From Methanoregulaceae archaeon (GTDB lineage: Archaea; Halobacteriota; Methanomicrobia; Methanomicrobiales; Methanospirillaceae): a stretch of DNA of 6,736 nucleotides. Location: contig JACTVF010000130.1 in assembly GCA_019695435.1 (NCBI GenBank), forward strand, positions 1-6,736, written 5' to 3'. The notes under the pieces are model-generated. The model was not told the origin of the DNA and made no database searches. It saw only the letters and a list, made by a program, of their open reading frames with translations. The translations under genes were made by a program, and so were the position numbers. Positions 1 to 5,606 of this stretch are shown here, in pieces. Within the stretch, counting starts at the first letter, position 1; the number at the start of each line of letters is the position of its first letter.

Positions 1-151
1 CACCGCCGCCGCCAACAACGAGATAGTCAACTTGGGTAACGCCCGCGGGCGGAGTCCACGTCGTCGTTCCTGTTGTGGTGTTTGTCGTCGCGGTGAACGT
101 GACTACTACATATGAGCCGTAGTAGGTGGTGGTTACGGTGACGCCGGACAT
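1..151 (-). CDS. Glycine-rich fibre or adhesin, N-terminus only, 3' end outside window
   Basis: ATG at 149-151 opens a frame that runs off the left edge after 50 residues, too short for most ORF filters. It reads MSGVTVTTTYYGSYVVVTFT, then a Thr-rich stretch, TWTPPAGVTQVDYLVV and the start of a glycine run (GGGG). A Thr-rich strand, T-W-T-x-P-A-G-V and then a hydrophobic VDYLVVGGGG entry is the usual opening of phage glycine-rich domains, found in receptor-binding fibre and adhesin proteins, where poly-glycine helices form the tip. A weak AAGG ribosome-binding site overlaps the stop of the preceding gene (12-base gap). Role: probable host recognition at the fibre tip. How long the protein is and what follows cannot be seen. 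Confidence 0.7.
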   Translation of the reverse strand, partial: MSGVTVTTTYYGSYVVVTFTATTNTTTGTTTWTPPAGVTQVDYLVVGGGG

Positions 152-163
152 TCAGATCAAACC

Positions 164-397
164 TTACTTTAATGTTTTAGTGAATCGCAGTAACTTCTTG
201 GCATATTTCGGGTCGGGGGTGTAGATCGCCACCCCGCCGGATGAAGAATTAATCCAGACAATCGCACCACCGGGCGGGTGCTCGCGGTTATACACCTCAA
301 ACTGCTGATGCGACACCTGCAAGACAGCCGTCGCTAACTGCTCGGCTGATAAAGCCAGGGTGTCCTCTACCCAGACACCCTTCTCGAAGTGACCCAT
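164..397 (-). CDS. Small hypothetical protein between fibre genes
   Basis: This 77-residue protein starts at ATG 397, 13 bases after the stop of the fibre-like gene. A GGGAG ribosome-binding stretch lies just inside that gap, and the gene ends with TAA at 164-166. The first half looks helical (DTLALSAEQLATAVLQVSHQ), the middle has a strand (GGAIVWINSSSGGVAIYTPD) and the end is basic (KYAKKLLRFTKTLK). There is no signal peptide or membrane segment. I do not recognise the family. Its place between two fibre genes suggests a small structural or chaperone role for the fibres, but this is a guess. Support for it being real is the clean start, the good spacing on both sides and the tight packing of the region. 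Confidence 0.6.
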   Translation of the reverse strand: MGHFEKGVWVEDTLALSAEQLATAVLQVSHQQFEVYNREHPPGGAIVWINSSSGGVAIYTPDPKYAKKLLRFTKTLK

Positions 398-410
398 GAC
401 AGGCCACTCC

Positions 411-1076
411 CTACGCCATTGGCCCGATGATCAACCCGCCGGAGGCGTAGTAGGGGGTGTTGCCTGTAACGATTGTCGTGTTGCCGGTCGCGGTATTGTA
501 GAACCAGACATTCCCACCGGTCGCGGCGTCTGCAATGAAAAACATCGAGATGGTGCCCCAATTTGTCGATGTGTCCTGTCCATAGGAGAGCGCAACCCCG
601 TTGGCGATCTGTGCGCTCGCGGCTGTGCCGAACACGGATGCGAGATAGCATCCAGAAGACACCGTGCTCGTCGCGGTGATCGCAGCTCCTCCGGGGGATG
701 CCGCAAGTGTCACCGTGCTCGATGAGCCGCCCGTAACATAGTATGGAGTGCTCGCAGAGAATCCGCTAGGCACGGTGCCGCTCAAGACCATGACGGTGCC
801 CACAGGGTAGGTTGTCGTGCCGCCCGTGATCCCAATGGATGTGCTGTTGTTGGTCGAGGTGACCGCGACACTTGTGCTCGATACGGGGTTAGCGATTGGA
901 ACCCGATAGTAACCATAACTACCAATAGTGGGCTCCCCCGTGACCGTCCCACCTGCGGAGACGGAAGTCGCGATTCCGATATACAATACTGCTGGCTTCG
1001 TGAACGGAACGGCTCCGAGAAGTTCTCCGAGAATCGCGTTCGCCAGATACGTTGTCATGCTTGGTGCTGATGCCAT
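411..1076 (-). CDS. Fibre-like virion protein with inserted Ser/Thr-rich beta module
   Basis: This 221-residue protein starts at ATG 1076, with a strong AAGGAGG site six bases upstream, and ends with TAG. The first 60 residues (LANAILGELLGAVPFTKPAV, LYIGIATS, then GYYRVPI) and the last part (about 160-221: VALSYGQDTSTNWGTISMFF, then IADAATGGNVWFYN) look like the two ends of a family of small phage structural or fibre proteins. Those open with a helix plus a L-Y-(V/I)-G-(L/I) strand and later carry a D-W-G-T-I-x-x-F-x-(I/V)-x-D-A segment. Between them, about 80-143, lies a module with PVGTVMVLSGTVPSGFSAST, a PYYV strand and a GGAAITATSTVSSG end. It resembles the small beta repeats with a YYV strand often inserted in phage fibres. 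Ser and Thr are very common. Likely role: tail or capsid surface fibre contacting the host, with membership in this family fairly clear but exact role inferred. Confidence 0.62.
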   Translation of the reverse strand: MASAPSMTTYLANAILGELLGAVPFTKPAVLYIGIATSVSAGGTVTGEPTIGSYGYYRVPIANPVSSTSVAVTSTNNSTSIGITGGTTTYPVGTVMVLSGTVPSGFSASTPYYVTGGSSSTVTLAASPGGAAITATSTVSSGCYLASVFGTAASAQIANGVALSYGQDTSTNWGTISMFFIADAATGGNVWFYNTATGNTTIVTGNTPYYASGGLIIGPMA

Positions 1077-1135
1077 GATTTTCCTCCTTGCTGATTGATC
1101 CTCAGGATCTACGACCCGTCATCGACCGAGTGTGT
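1077..1135 (-). promoter_or_regulatory. Intergenic gap with small hairpin, repeat and strong ribosome-binding site
   Basis: This 59-base gap is the longest non-coding stretch in the window. On the minus strand it holds a short perfect inverted repeat, GATCC-TGA-GGATC (1097-1109), then AAGGAGG (1083-1089) six bases before ATG 1076. The hairpin has only five base pairs and no T run, so it is not a convincing terminator. I see no clear bacterial -35/-10 pair or archaeal TATA box. The 13-base piece at 1089-1101 nearly repeats 1508-1520, just before the preceding gene. Confidence 0.45.
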
Positions 1136-1507
1136 TCATGCAGTCTGCATCTCGAACTCTAGATCATACTGATACGTCTGATAGCCAACCTCCTTACCCT
1201 CGCCTATCGGCATGAGCGTCATATATGGCCACGACCGCCCATCCCCGAGAGTAAGGGTCTCCTGCTGACCTACGAGCTCTGAGAGAGCCCCGATGACCGA
1301 GTCGCCCTCCGACTCACTCGTATAGGTGAACTTCACCGTCAGGGAATTGCCGTATGCAGTCTGGACATTCTTTTCAATATAGAGAACGCCGTTGATGACC
1401 GGGCCGAAGGTGTTCGTCTTGGTCGCGACCACGGCGGGCAGGAGAACTGTCACCTGACCGATTAATGGTATCGTCACTGCTCCGAATGTAGCCTGCCCCA
1501 TTGTCAT
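1136..1507 (-). CDS. Small beta-rich tail protein after tape measure, probable distal tail component
   Basis: This 123-residue protein starts at ATG 1507, overlapping the tape measure stop as ATGA (1504-1507). A GAGGG ribosome-binding stretch lies about eleven bases upstream, inside the last codons of the tape measure gene. A second ATG (1501) would drop two residues. The sequence alternates hydrophobic and polar residues as in beta strands (AVTIPLIGQVTVLLPAVV, SLTVKFTYTSE, YQTYQYDLEFEMQ). It also has a GDGRSWPYMTLMPIGEG segment, which recalls strands in distal-tail or baseplate-hub beta domains. Position right after the tape measure suggests a role at the tail tip. I do not recognise the family, and it is shorter than usual distal-tail proteins. 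There is no signal peptide or membrane helix. Confidence 0.55.
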   Translation of the reverse strand: MTMGQATFGAVTIPLIGQVTVLLPAVVATKTNTFGPVINGVLYIEKNVQTAYGNSLTVKFTYTSESEGDSVIGALSELVGQQETLTLGDGRSWPYMTLMPIGEGKEVGYQTYQYDLEFEMQTA

Positions 1508-3276
1508 TGCAGATTGATCCCTCTCTGTCTGAGCTGATTCTTCAGGGTCGCCCCTAAGGCATTCCCGAGATCCATGCCCACTTGTGTGGCGTTCCTTCCG
1601 AGCCCATTGACTGTGATCTGGTTAATGATCGTAATCCCTGAGCCGGTCTGCTGAGATTGCCCGCCCATCGCTGCTGCGAAGCCGGGCACCTTACTCTGCG
1701 GGACCACGTACTCAGGCTCATTACCCTCGCCGATCATCGCAACGGTGGGCTGCGAAATCATGCCGCCTTCTGCAAGCCCGACCAGTTTTGCAGCTGCACC
1801 GATACCGGGGATGCTTTCAAGACCTTTGCCAACTGCACCGGCAAAATCAGCGATTTTCCCCAGCTCGGTACTGAACCACTGCACGATCGGCTGGATGAAG
1901 TGGAATTTCTGGTCCAGGAGTACGATGCCCGCAACGAGTCCTGCGAGCGCCAGGACCACGATGCCGATCGGGTTTGCATCCATCGCCGCATTGAGGAGCC
2001 ACTGGGAGGCGGTGAGCCCCCCGGTCGCGGTTGTATCTGCCACTTCAGCAGCTGTTTTTGCCGCCGAGGTTGTCGCACTGGCTGCCGTCAGGGTGTTGTA
2101 GAGTGTCAGCGCACCTGAGACACCGGTGATGATCGAACCACCCATAGTCATAGCCGTAAAGACGCCCTGGAGCGGTGTGAGTTCAGCACCGAGATTATCC
2201 GTGGTCTTTTCCACCCAGGATGAGAGGTTTGCCATGATGCCGACATGCTCCTCGGCAATCTTGTTATATGTGGCTGTGGACCCGGCAGCGCCGTCGATTT
2301 TAGTCTTTGCTGCAGTGAGTTGATCGTTAGATACGCCGAGCGAGGCGGCGAGAGACTTTACATCGACTGTACCGCTCTGGATTTGGGACTGGTACGTTGC
2401 GAGCGTTGTTTTGTTTTCTTCGAATTTCGCACTCTCATCTGAGATTTTCTGCTGTAATTTGGTAATTTCGAGCGCATGGTTCGCTGCGGCTGTACCGCCT
2501 TTCACCTGCTCGTTCTGGAGGATCTGGAGCTTTTGCTGGTCATCATCAATAGTCTGGCCGAGTTTGGTCTGGGAGGTACTCAGATCGTCATATTTTTTCT
2601 GCGCCTCTCCGGATGTCTTTGTAACACCAAGAAGGGCAGTGTCGATGAGACTGACTGCATTCCGGGCCGGTACGCCCTTCTCGCCGAGTGCCTCGATGAT
2701 CGAGGTCATATCGTCGAATGAAAGACCGGCGGCGTGTGCGGTCGGCGCGGTCCTGGCAAGGATCGTAGTAATGTCAGTGAGGCCGTACTTGGTGTTGTGA
2801 GCGATCTCAGTCAGGGCGTCGCTCTTGTCGCCAAGGTCATCAACTGTCAGGCCGTATGCCTGCAGCGCGGGGATCACATTGTTCGCAACGATATCCCCGG
2901 TTGTATTGTTGGCATTTGCCAGCGCCAGCGCTGCAGTGGCTGCGGTCTGCATCTGGTCCGCGCTCGTGACGTTGAATTTCCCAAGCGTGGCCATGGTGTT
3001 GGTGACCTCGCTGATTGTGTCCTTGCCATTGGACAGCTGCATGGTCAGATCACGGAGGGCATCGGACGAGATCCCGGTTTCCTGGGCGGTGGAATCGAGC
3101 GAGCCCATAAGTTTGGTGTTGGCATCGACAGCAAGGAGCGCACCGCCCCCTACAGCGGTCAGGGCCGCACCCGCTGCGAGACCCATCTTTGCCATATTAC
3201 CCGCGGCGGATTCTGTCCCGATCTTCGTCAGGTCGTTTGCAAGGATGTTGTAGACCAGTGTGCCGACGTCAGTCAT
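1504..3276 (-). CDS. Tail tape measure protein (TP901 family)
   Basis: This 590-residue protein is the largest in the window, as expected for the protein that sets tail length and lies inside the tail tube. The N-terminal half (about 20-220) has the Ala/Thr-rich helical pattern of TP901-type tape measures, with phrases such as ALRDLTMQLSNG, IPALQAYGLTVDDL and GLSFDDMTSIIEALGEKG. Residues about 225-300 look like a long coiled coil rich in Gln, Lys and Asp. Hydrophobic spans lie at about 31-50, 376-392 and 437-455; the last (NPIGIVVLALAGLVAGIVLL) is typical of the part proposed to enter the host membrane. The C-terminus holds GLAEGGMISQPTVAMIGEG then EPEYVVPQ (about 500-527), the GEG/EPE-V-P signature near the end of many tape measures. 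The start ATG 3276 overlaps the T-extension stop and has no visible ribosome-binding site, so translation probably depends on reinitiation. At about 0.15 nm per residue the length implies a tail near 80-90 nm. Confidence 0.92.
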   Translation of the reverse strand: MTDVGTLVYNILANDLTKIGTESAAGNMAKMGLAAGAALTAVGGGALLAVDANTKLMGSLDSTAQETGISSDALRDLTMQLSNGKDTISEVTNTMATLGKFNVTSADQMQTAATAALALANANNTTGDIVANNVIPALQAYGLTVDDLGDKSDALTEIAHNTKYGLTDITTILARTAPTAHAAGLSFDDMTSIIEALGEKGVPARNAVSLIDTALLGVTKTSGEAQKKYDDLSTSQTKLGQTIDDDQQKLQILQNEQVKGGTAAANHALEITKLQQKISDESAKFEENKTTLATYQSQIQSGTVDVKSLAASLGVSNDQLTAAKTKIDGAAGSTATYNKIAEEHVGIMANLSSWVEKTTDNLGAELTPLQGVFTAMTMGGSIITGVSGALTLYNTLTAASATTSAAKTAAEVADTTATGGLTASQWLLNAAMDANPIGIVVLALAGLVAGIVLLDQKFHFIQPIVQWFSTELGKIADFAGAVGKGLESIPGIGAAAKLVGLAEGGMISQPTVAMIGEGNEPEYVVPQSKVPGFAAAMGGQSQQTGSGITIINQITVNGLGRNATQVGMDLGNALGATLKNQLRQRGINLQ

Positions 3277-3440
3277 GGTTTCACGATCTTGTTATAGGCC
3301 GATTCCCAGTACAGTTGTTCTTCAGGTTCCAGGAGAGACCACTGACGCCATGTCATCCCCAGCCACCGGAGCAGCCCTGCTTTCCCGATCCCGGCTGCGC
3401 TTGTCGCGAAAGGACTGGATGCGCTGGTTGTAGACCCCCC
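3273..3440 (-). CDS. Frameshifted T-domain extension of tail assembly chaperone (GT)
   Basis: The frame one base downstream of the chaperone frame is open to TGA 3273-3275. From the G run onward it encodes about 53 further residues, ending with segments such as LLRWLGMTWRQWSLLEPEEQ and LYWESAYNKIVKP. That end reads like a real T domain: Trp-rich, then a P-E-E-containing helix, as in the C-terminal parts of GT chaperones. Its stop overlaps the tape measure ATG exactly (ATGA, 3273-3276), while the chaperone's own stop at 3322 leaves a gap. The joined protein would be about 203-204 residues, with the first 150 shared. The shift needed is -2 or +1, not the usual -1. An internal ATG in this frame at 3593 gives only out-of-frame shadow sequence before the G run, so I do not take it as a start. 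Confidence 0.72.
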   Translation of the reverse strand, partial: GGSTTSASSPFATSAAGIGKAGLLRWLGMTWRQWSLLEPEEQLYWESAYNKIVKP

Positions 3441-3885
3441 GCTCCTGTTTCCAGACTTCCATGATATCCTGGATGTCTTCGTTGCTGAACACGTCCGGAT
3501 GGGTTTCGAGATACTCTGCAGTGATCTTCGGATTGTAGGTCGCCATCGCGACGAGTTCGAGCACATAGTTTGCCAGCTCTTCCGAATGGTCATCCTGCGG
3601 CGCTTCGCTGAGTTTCTTCATTTTCAGCAGCGTGCGCTCGTAAGCGACTTGCTCGATGATGCTGAACCGGACCTTGAGCTGGATGCTGCGGCCATCAGCC
3701 AGCTGTGCGAAGACCGGCGCCGGTTCTGCGGTGCCTTCCAGGAGCGCGATCTCTTCGTCCCAATGCTCCTCCGGCACCGCTTTCCCCTTGTCGTGGCAGG
3801 CCTTGATCTTGTCCGCATGCCTGGTGTACATTCCCTCAAGATGTTCGACAGAAAAGGGAGGGGTTCCGCCTTGCTCGGCGCTCAT
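3322..3885 (-). CDS. Tail assembly chaperone (gpG-like, in-frame product)
   Basis: This 187-residue protein starts at ATG 3885 in an ATGA junction with the tail tube gene and has no clear ribosome-binding site of its own. It has an acidic, helical character: an early Glu-rich segment, a basic/hydrophobic strand (RSIQLKVRFSIIEQVAYER, about 66-84), then helices (ELANYVLELVAMATYNP, about 103-119; EDIQDIMEVWKQERG, about 136-150). Placement between tail tube and tape measure is the hallmark of the G/GT chaperones, which coat the tape measure protein during tail building and are absent from the finished particle. After codon 150 the in-frame tail turns Arg/Asp/Ser-rich and less structured, while a second frame remains open and carries convincing protein sequence (see the extension entry). 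The function is assigned from position, size and the frameshift layout, not from a recognised motif. Confidence 0.7.
   Translation of the reverse strand: MSAEQGGTPPFSVEHLEGMYTRHADKIKACHDKGKAVPEEHWDEEIALLEGTAEPAPVFAQLADGRSIQLKVRFSIIEQVAYERTLLKMKKLSEAPQDDHSEELANYVLELVAMATYNPKITAEYLETHPDVFSNEDIQDIMEVWKQERGVYNQRIQSFRDKRSRDRESRAAPVAGDDMASVVSPGT
3435..3440 (-). promoter_or_regulatory. Candidate slippery site, run of six G
   Basis: In the chaperone frame the codons read GAG CGG GGG GTC, with six consecutive G at 3435-3440. A tRNA-Gly on GGG (codon 150) can re-pair perfectly with GGG after moving back two bases or forward one base. Both moves place the ribosome in the frame of the T extension. Phage Mu is reported to use a -2 shift in its equivalent gene. 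A second, weaker +1 candidate is TCC TTT C a little downstream (about 3409-3415). Which site is used cannot be told from sequence alone. Confidence 0.5.
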
Positions 3886-4658
3886 GAAGCGCTCACGGCC
3901 TGCCAGGAGAAGTCTACCGTCGGGTTCCGCATGTAGAACTCCACCTTTGTGGAGATGTCGGATCCGCCCTTGCTGCTGATGCCGGTCTTCTTGATGGCGC
4001 AGTTGTTGAAGGTGAACCAGACCTTGCGGCCACTGCCGTCCAGCTTGGTGGCTTTTGCCATGATCGGGAACAGCATCGGGGGGCTGGAATCGTTGCCGCT
4101 AGTTGCACCTGCAACCGAGGCAAAGACCAGGGTCCCCAGCGAGGCACACCCGATCGGCAGGACCTCGTTGCAGATGAAGACGCCTTTTGTCTGGTATACG
4201 GTGCCGGCCGGATCTCCGTTGTTCACGAGGACAGTTTCCGTATAGGGATTGCCGTTGACATCGACCCCGATGAAGAGCAGGCTGCCGCCCGCGGTCATCG
4301 GGTCCGCTGCAAGGGTCGCGGAGATCTGCGCCGGGATCGTGTTCGGCGTGGTCATGGGGATTGCGGTCCCTGCAGTGAACGATGTCGCTGCCTTCAGGGT
4401 CCCGGCCACTCCTGAGCTTGGGGACGCACTTACGGCCCAGACAAGCATATGCTCGTCGACGGCGTTGCGGTCAGCCGAGATCGTGAATTTCCTGCCGACC
4501 CAGATTTCCGCTTCGCTCGGCGCCCCATTCGGCCAGATCGTCTTGGTCACATTTTCGATGCCTATATCCAGCTGAGTGGACACTACCTCATCAACACCGT
4601 TGATGTTGTAGAAGAATTCCGTGGCAATGTACGTGCCGAAGATTGGTGCTCCTGACAT
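3882..4658 (-). CDS. Probable major tail tube protein with inserted beta-rich module
   Basis: This 258-residue protein starts at ATG 4658, with a strong ribosome-binding site and a TGATG overlap with the terminator gene. It lies directly before the tail assembly chaperone, the usual place for the tail tube protein. The N-terminal part (about 1-76) and the C-terminal part (about 195-250, with KVWFTFNNCAIKKTG then ISTKVEFYMRN) look like the two halves of a tube-forming beta-sandwich, the second half showing the frequent pattern of a strand with F-x-N-C followed by a closing F-rich strand. Between them, about 77-187, lies a separate beta-rich stretch with SLLFIGVDVNGNPYTETVLV and a Thr/Phe turn (YQTKGVFICNEV). 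This is the kind of Ig-like or decoration domain often found inserted in virion proteins, probably displayed on the outer surface of the tail. Without it the protein would be about 150 residues, a usual size for a tube protein. The stop overlaps the chaperone start at ATGA (3882-3885). Confidence 0.65.
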   Translation of the reverse strand: MSGAPIFGTYIATEFFYNINGVDEVVSTQLDIGIENVTKTIWPNGAPSEAEIWVGRKFTISADRNAVDEHMLVWAVSASPSSGVAGTLKAATSFTAGTAIPMTTPNTIPAQISATLAADPMTAGGSLLFIGVDVNGNPYTETVLVNNGDPAGTVYQTKGVFICNEVLPIGCASLGTLVFASVAGATSGNDSSPPMLFPIMAKATKLDGSGRKVWFTFNNCAIKKTGISSKGGSDISTKVEFYMRNPTVDFSWQAVSAS

Positions 4659-5143
4659 CAGGATCCTCCCTGGTGATTAAAGTAATTGAACCGGTACCGG
4701 GTCATGTTGTGCCATAACCAGGTATCTTTCTCGAACGACTGCGGGAACGTGGTTCCCTGCCAGTTAAATGTGCCCGGGATCATGTTCCCGGCATCCTGTA
4801 GCAGCAGGAAGTTTACCCGCTGCTCGATGGCATCGGCATCCTGCCCTGTCTTTGGTGCAGTGCTACTCTGCGAGTTGACCCAGACGCTGATCTCGATTGT
4901 GGGGTTTTTCTTCGCAGAGATAGCGGATCCTCCGAGTGCCTGTGCAAAACCGGATCCCGAGAACGGTATACCGGATCCGTCGGAGCCCCGAAGGGTGACG
5001 GCCGCGGTTGTGATTTTCTCCGGGGTCTGTGCCCTGCGGATGGCAGCGGTCGGGTCCGCGGGATTGCCGAGAAGACCGAGCAGCACTGTGTCACCCTGCA
5101 GCTTTGCGATGACCGCGGTATAGATCGTGGTGAAGGCATCCAT
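4658..5143 (-). CDS. Tail terminator-like protein (gpU / DUF3168-like)
   Basis: This 161-residue protein starts at ATG 5143 in a TGATG junction with the gp10-like gene. The N-terminal helix (IYTAVIAKLQGDTVLLGLLG) is typical of small tail-terminator proteins, where a helix with an L-x-x-D-x-x-L-x-x-L-L-like pattern comes first. A central strand (IEISVWVNS, about 83-91), a helix with a QRV segment (about 108-115) and a late strand with Arg and aromatic residues (WHNMTRYRFNYF, about 144-155) complete the alpha/beta fold expected. This protein would cap the tail tube once the tape measure has set its length and would contact the neck. The length suits the family. Position between the gp10-like protein and the tail tube protein is as expected. 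The assignment is by pattern and order rather than a diagnostic motif. Confidence 0.62.
   Translation of the reverse strand: MDAFTTIYTAVIAKLQGDTVLLGLLGNPADPTAAIRRAQTPEKITTAAVTLRGSDGSGIPFSGSGFAQALGGSAISAKKNPTIEISVWVNSQSSTAPKTGQDADAIEQRVNFLLLQDAGNMIPGTFNWQGTTFPQSFEKDTWLWHNMTRYRFNYFNHQGGS
4665..4669 (-). promoter_or_regulatory. Strong ribosome-binding site for tail tube gene
   Basis: Read on the minus strand, GGGAGGAT lies six bases before ATG 4658. It is one of the two best ribosome-binding sites in the window and precedes the protein expected to be needed in the greatest number of copies in the tail. Confidence 0.7.
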
Positions 5144-5601
5144 CAGGCCCCGGCCCCTTGGATTTTCCTGGCAAGTGCTGCAGAAAGGATTGCCGTGGTC
5201 TCTTCAATCTTTGCGGCCCCGGCATCTTCCAGGAAAGGCCGGGGCTGCATCTTGCTCGTGCCATTATGGACGAACTCTGCGATCGGGTCGCTGGTCTCGA
5301 CAAGCCCCTGGACGCTCGATCCCGATACCTGAACTTCATGGGTGATGGAATCCCTCAGGTGCGGAGGAATGAAATCCGGGTTGCGGTCGTCCATGTACGG
5401 AGCGCCGCCCTGATAACCGCCTTTCCACTTCGTCGGGAATTCCATTGACTCGTATGGTGAGTTGCCGGGATCGCAGTTCTTCCGGGCCTCTCCTTCGACA
5501 TTGAGCGCAGCCATCTCCATGCCCTCTGCAGCAGCAGGAATCATCGAGGCTGAAACCTGCCGGAGTTTCTGCAGCAGCTGGTCCTGGGTGAGATCTGCCA
5601 T
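5143..5601 (-). CDS. HK97 gp10-like neck / tail-completion protein
   Basis: With the start at ATG 5601 this is 152 residues (MADLTQDQLL). A TTG at 5610 would add three residues and overlap the upstream stop as TTGA, but the G-rich stretch GGGGGT (about 5612-5617) is about ten bases from the ATG and too close to the TTG, so I prefer 5601. The clearest family mark is EFVHNGTSKMQPRPFLEDA (about residues 109-127). This matches the gp10 pattern in which a hydrophobic/Glu strand leads into a G-T-S segment and then a conserved P-R-P-F-L before the last helix. The N-terminus is a long helix, and an insertion near residues 40-75 is rich in Pro, Gly and Tyr. Such proteins sit at the neck and help finish or attach the tail. 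The stop shares one base with the next start (TGATG at 5141-5145). Confidence 0.75.
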   Translation of the reverse strand: MADLTQDQLLQKLRQVSASMIPAAAEGMEMAALNVEGEARKNCDPGNSPYESMEFPTKWKGGYQGGAPYMDDRNPDFIPPHLRDSITHEVQVSGSSVQGLVETSDPIAEFVHNGTSKMQPRPFLEDAGAAKIEETTAILSAALARKIQGAGA

Positions 5602-5606
5602 ATTGT

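Noticed and set aside
367..706. Other minus-strand frames inside the fibre-like gene
   Set aside because: They overlap the well-supported 411-1076 gene, are Arg-rich and have no start signal.
1097..1109. Inverted repeat GATCC-TGA-GGATC as a transcription terminator
   Set aside because: The stem has only five base pairs and there is no T run after it on the minus strand.
3441..3593. Independent gene starting at ATG 3593 in the T-extension frame
   Set aside because: Before the G run this frame yields Arg/Ser/Thr-rich shadow sequence of the chaperone gene and has no sensible start signal; only the part after about 3440 looks like real protein.
3949..4575. Plus-strand open frames opposite the tail tube gene
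   Set aside because: They are antisense to a well-supported gene, lack ribosome-binding sites and read as shadow sequence. The same holds for other plus-strand frames, such as those around 1657-3464 opposite the tape measure.
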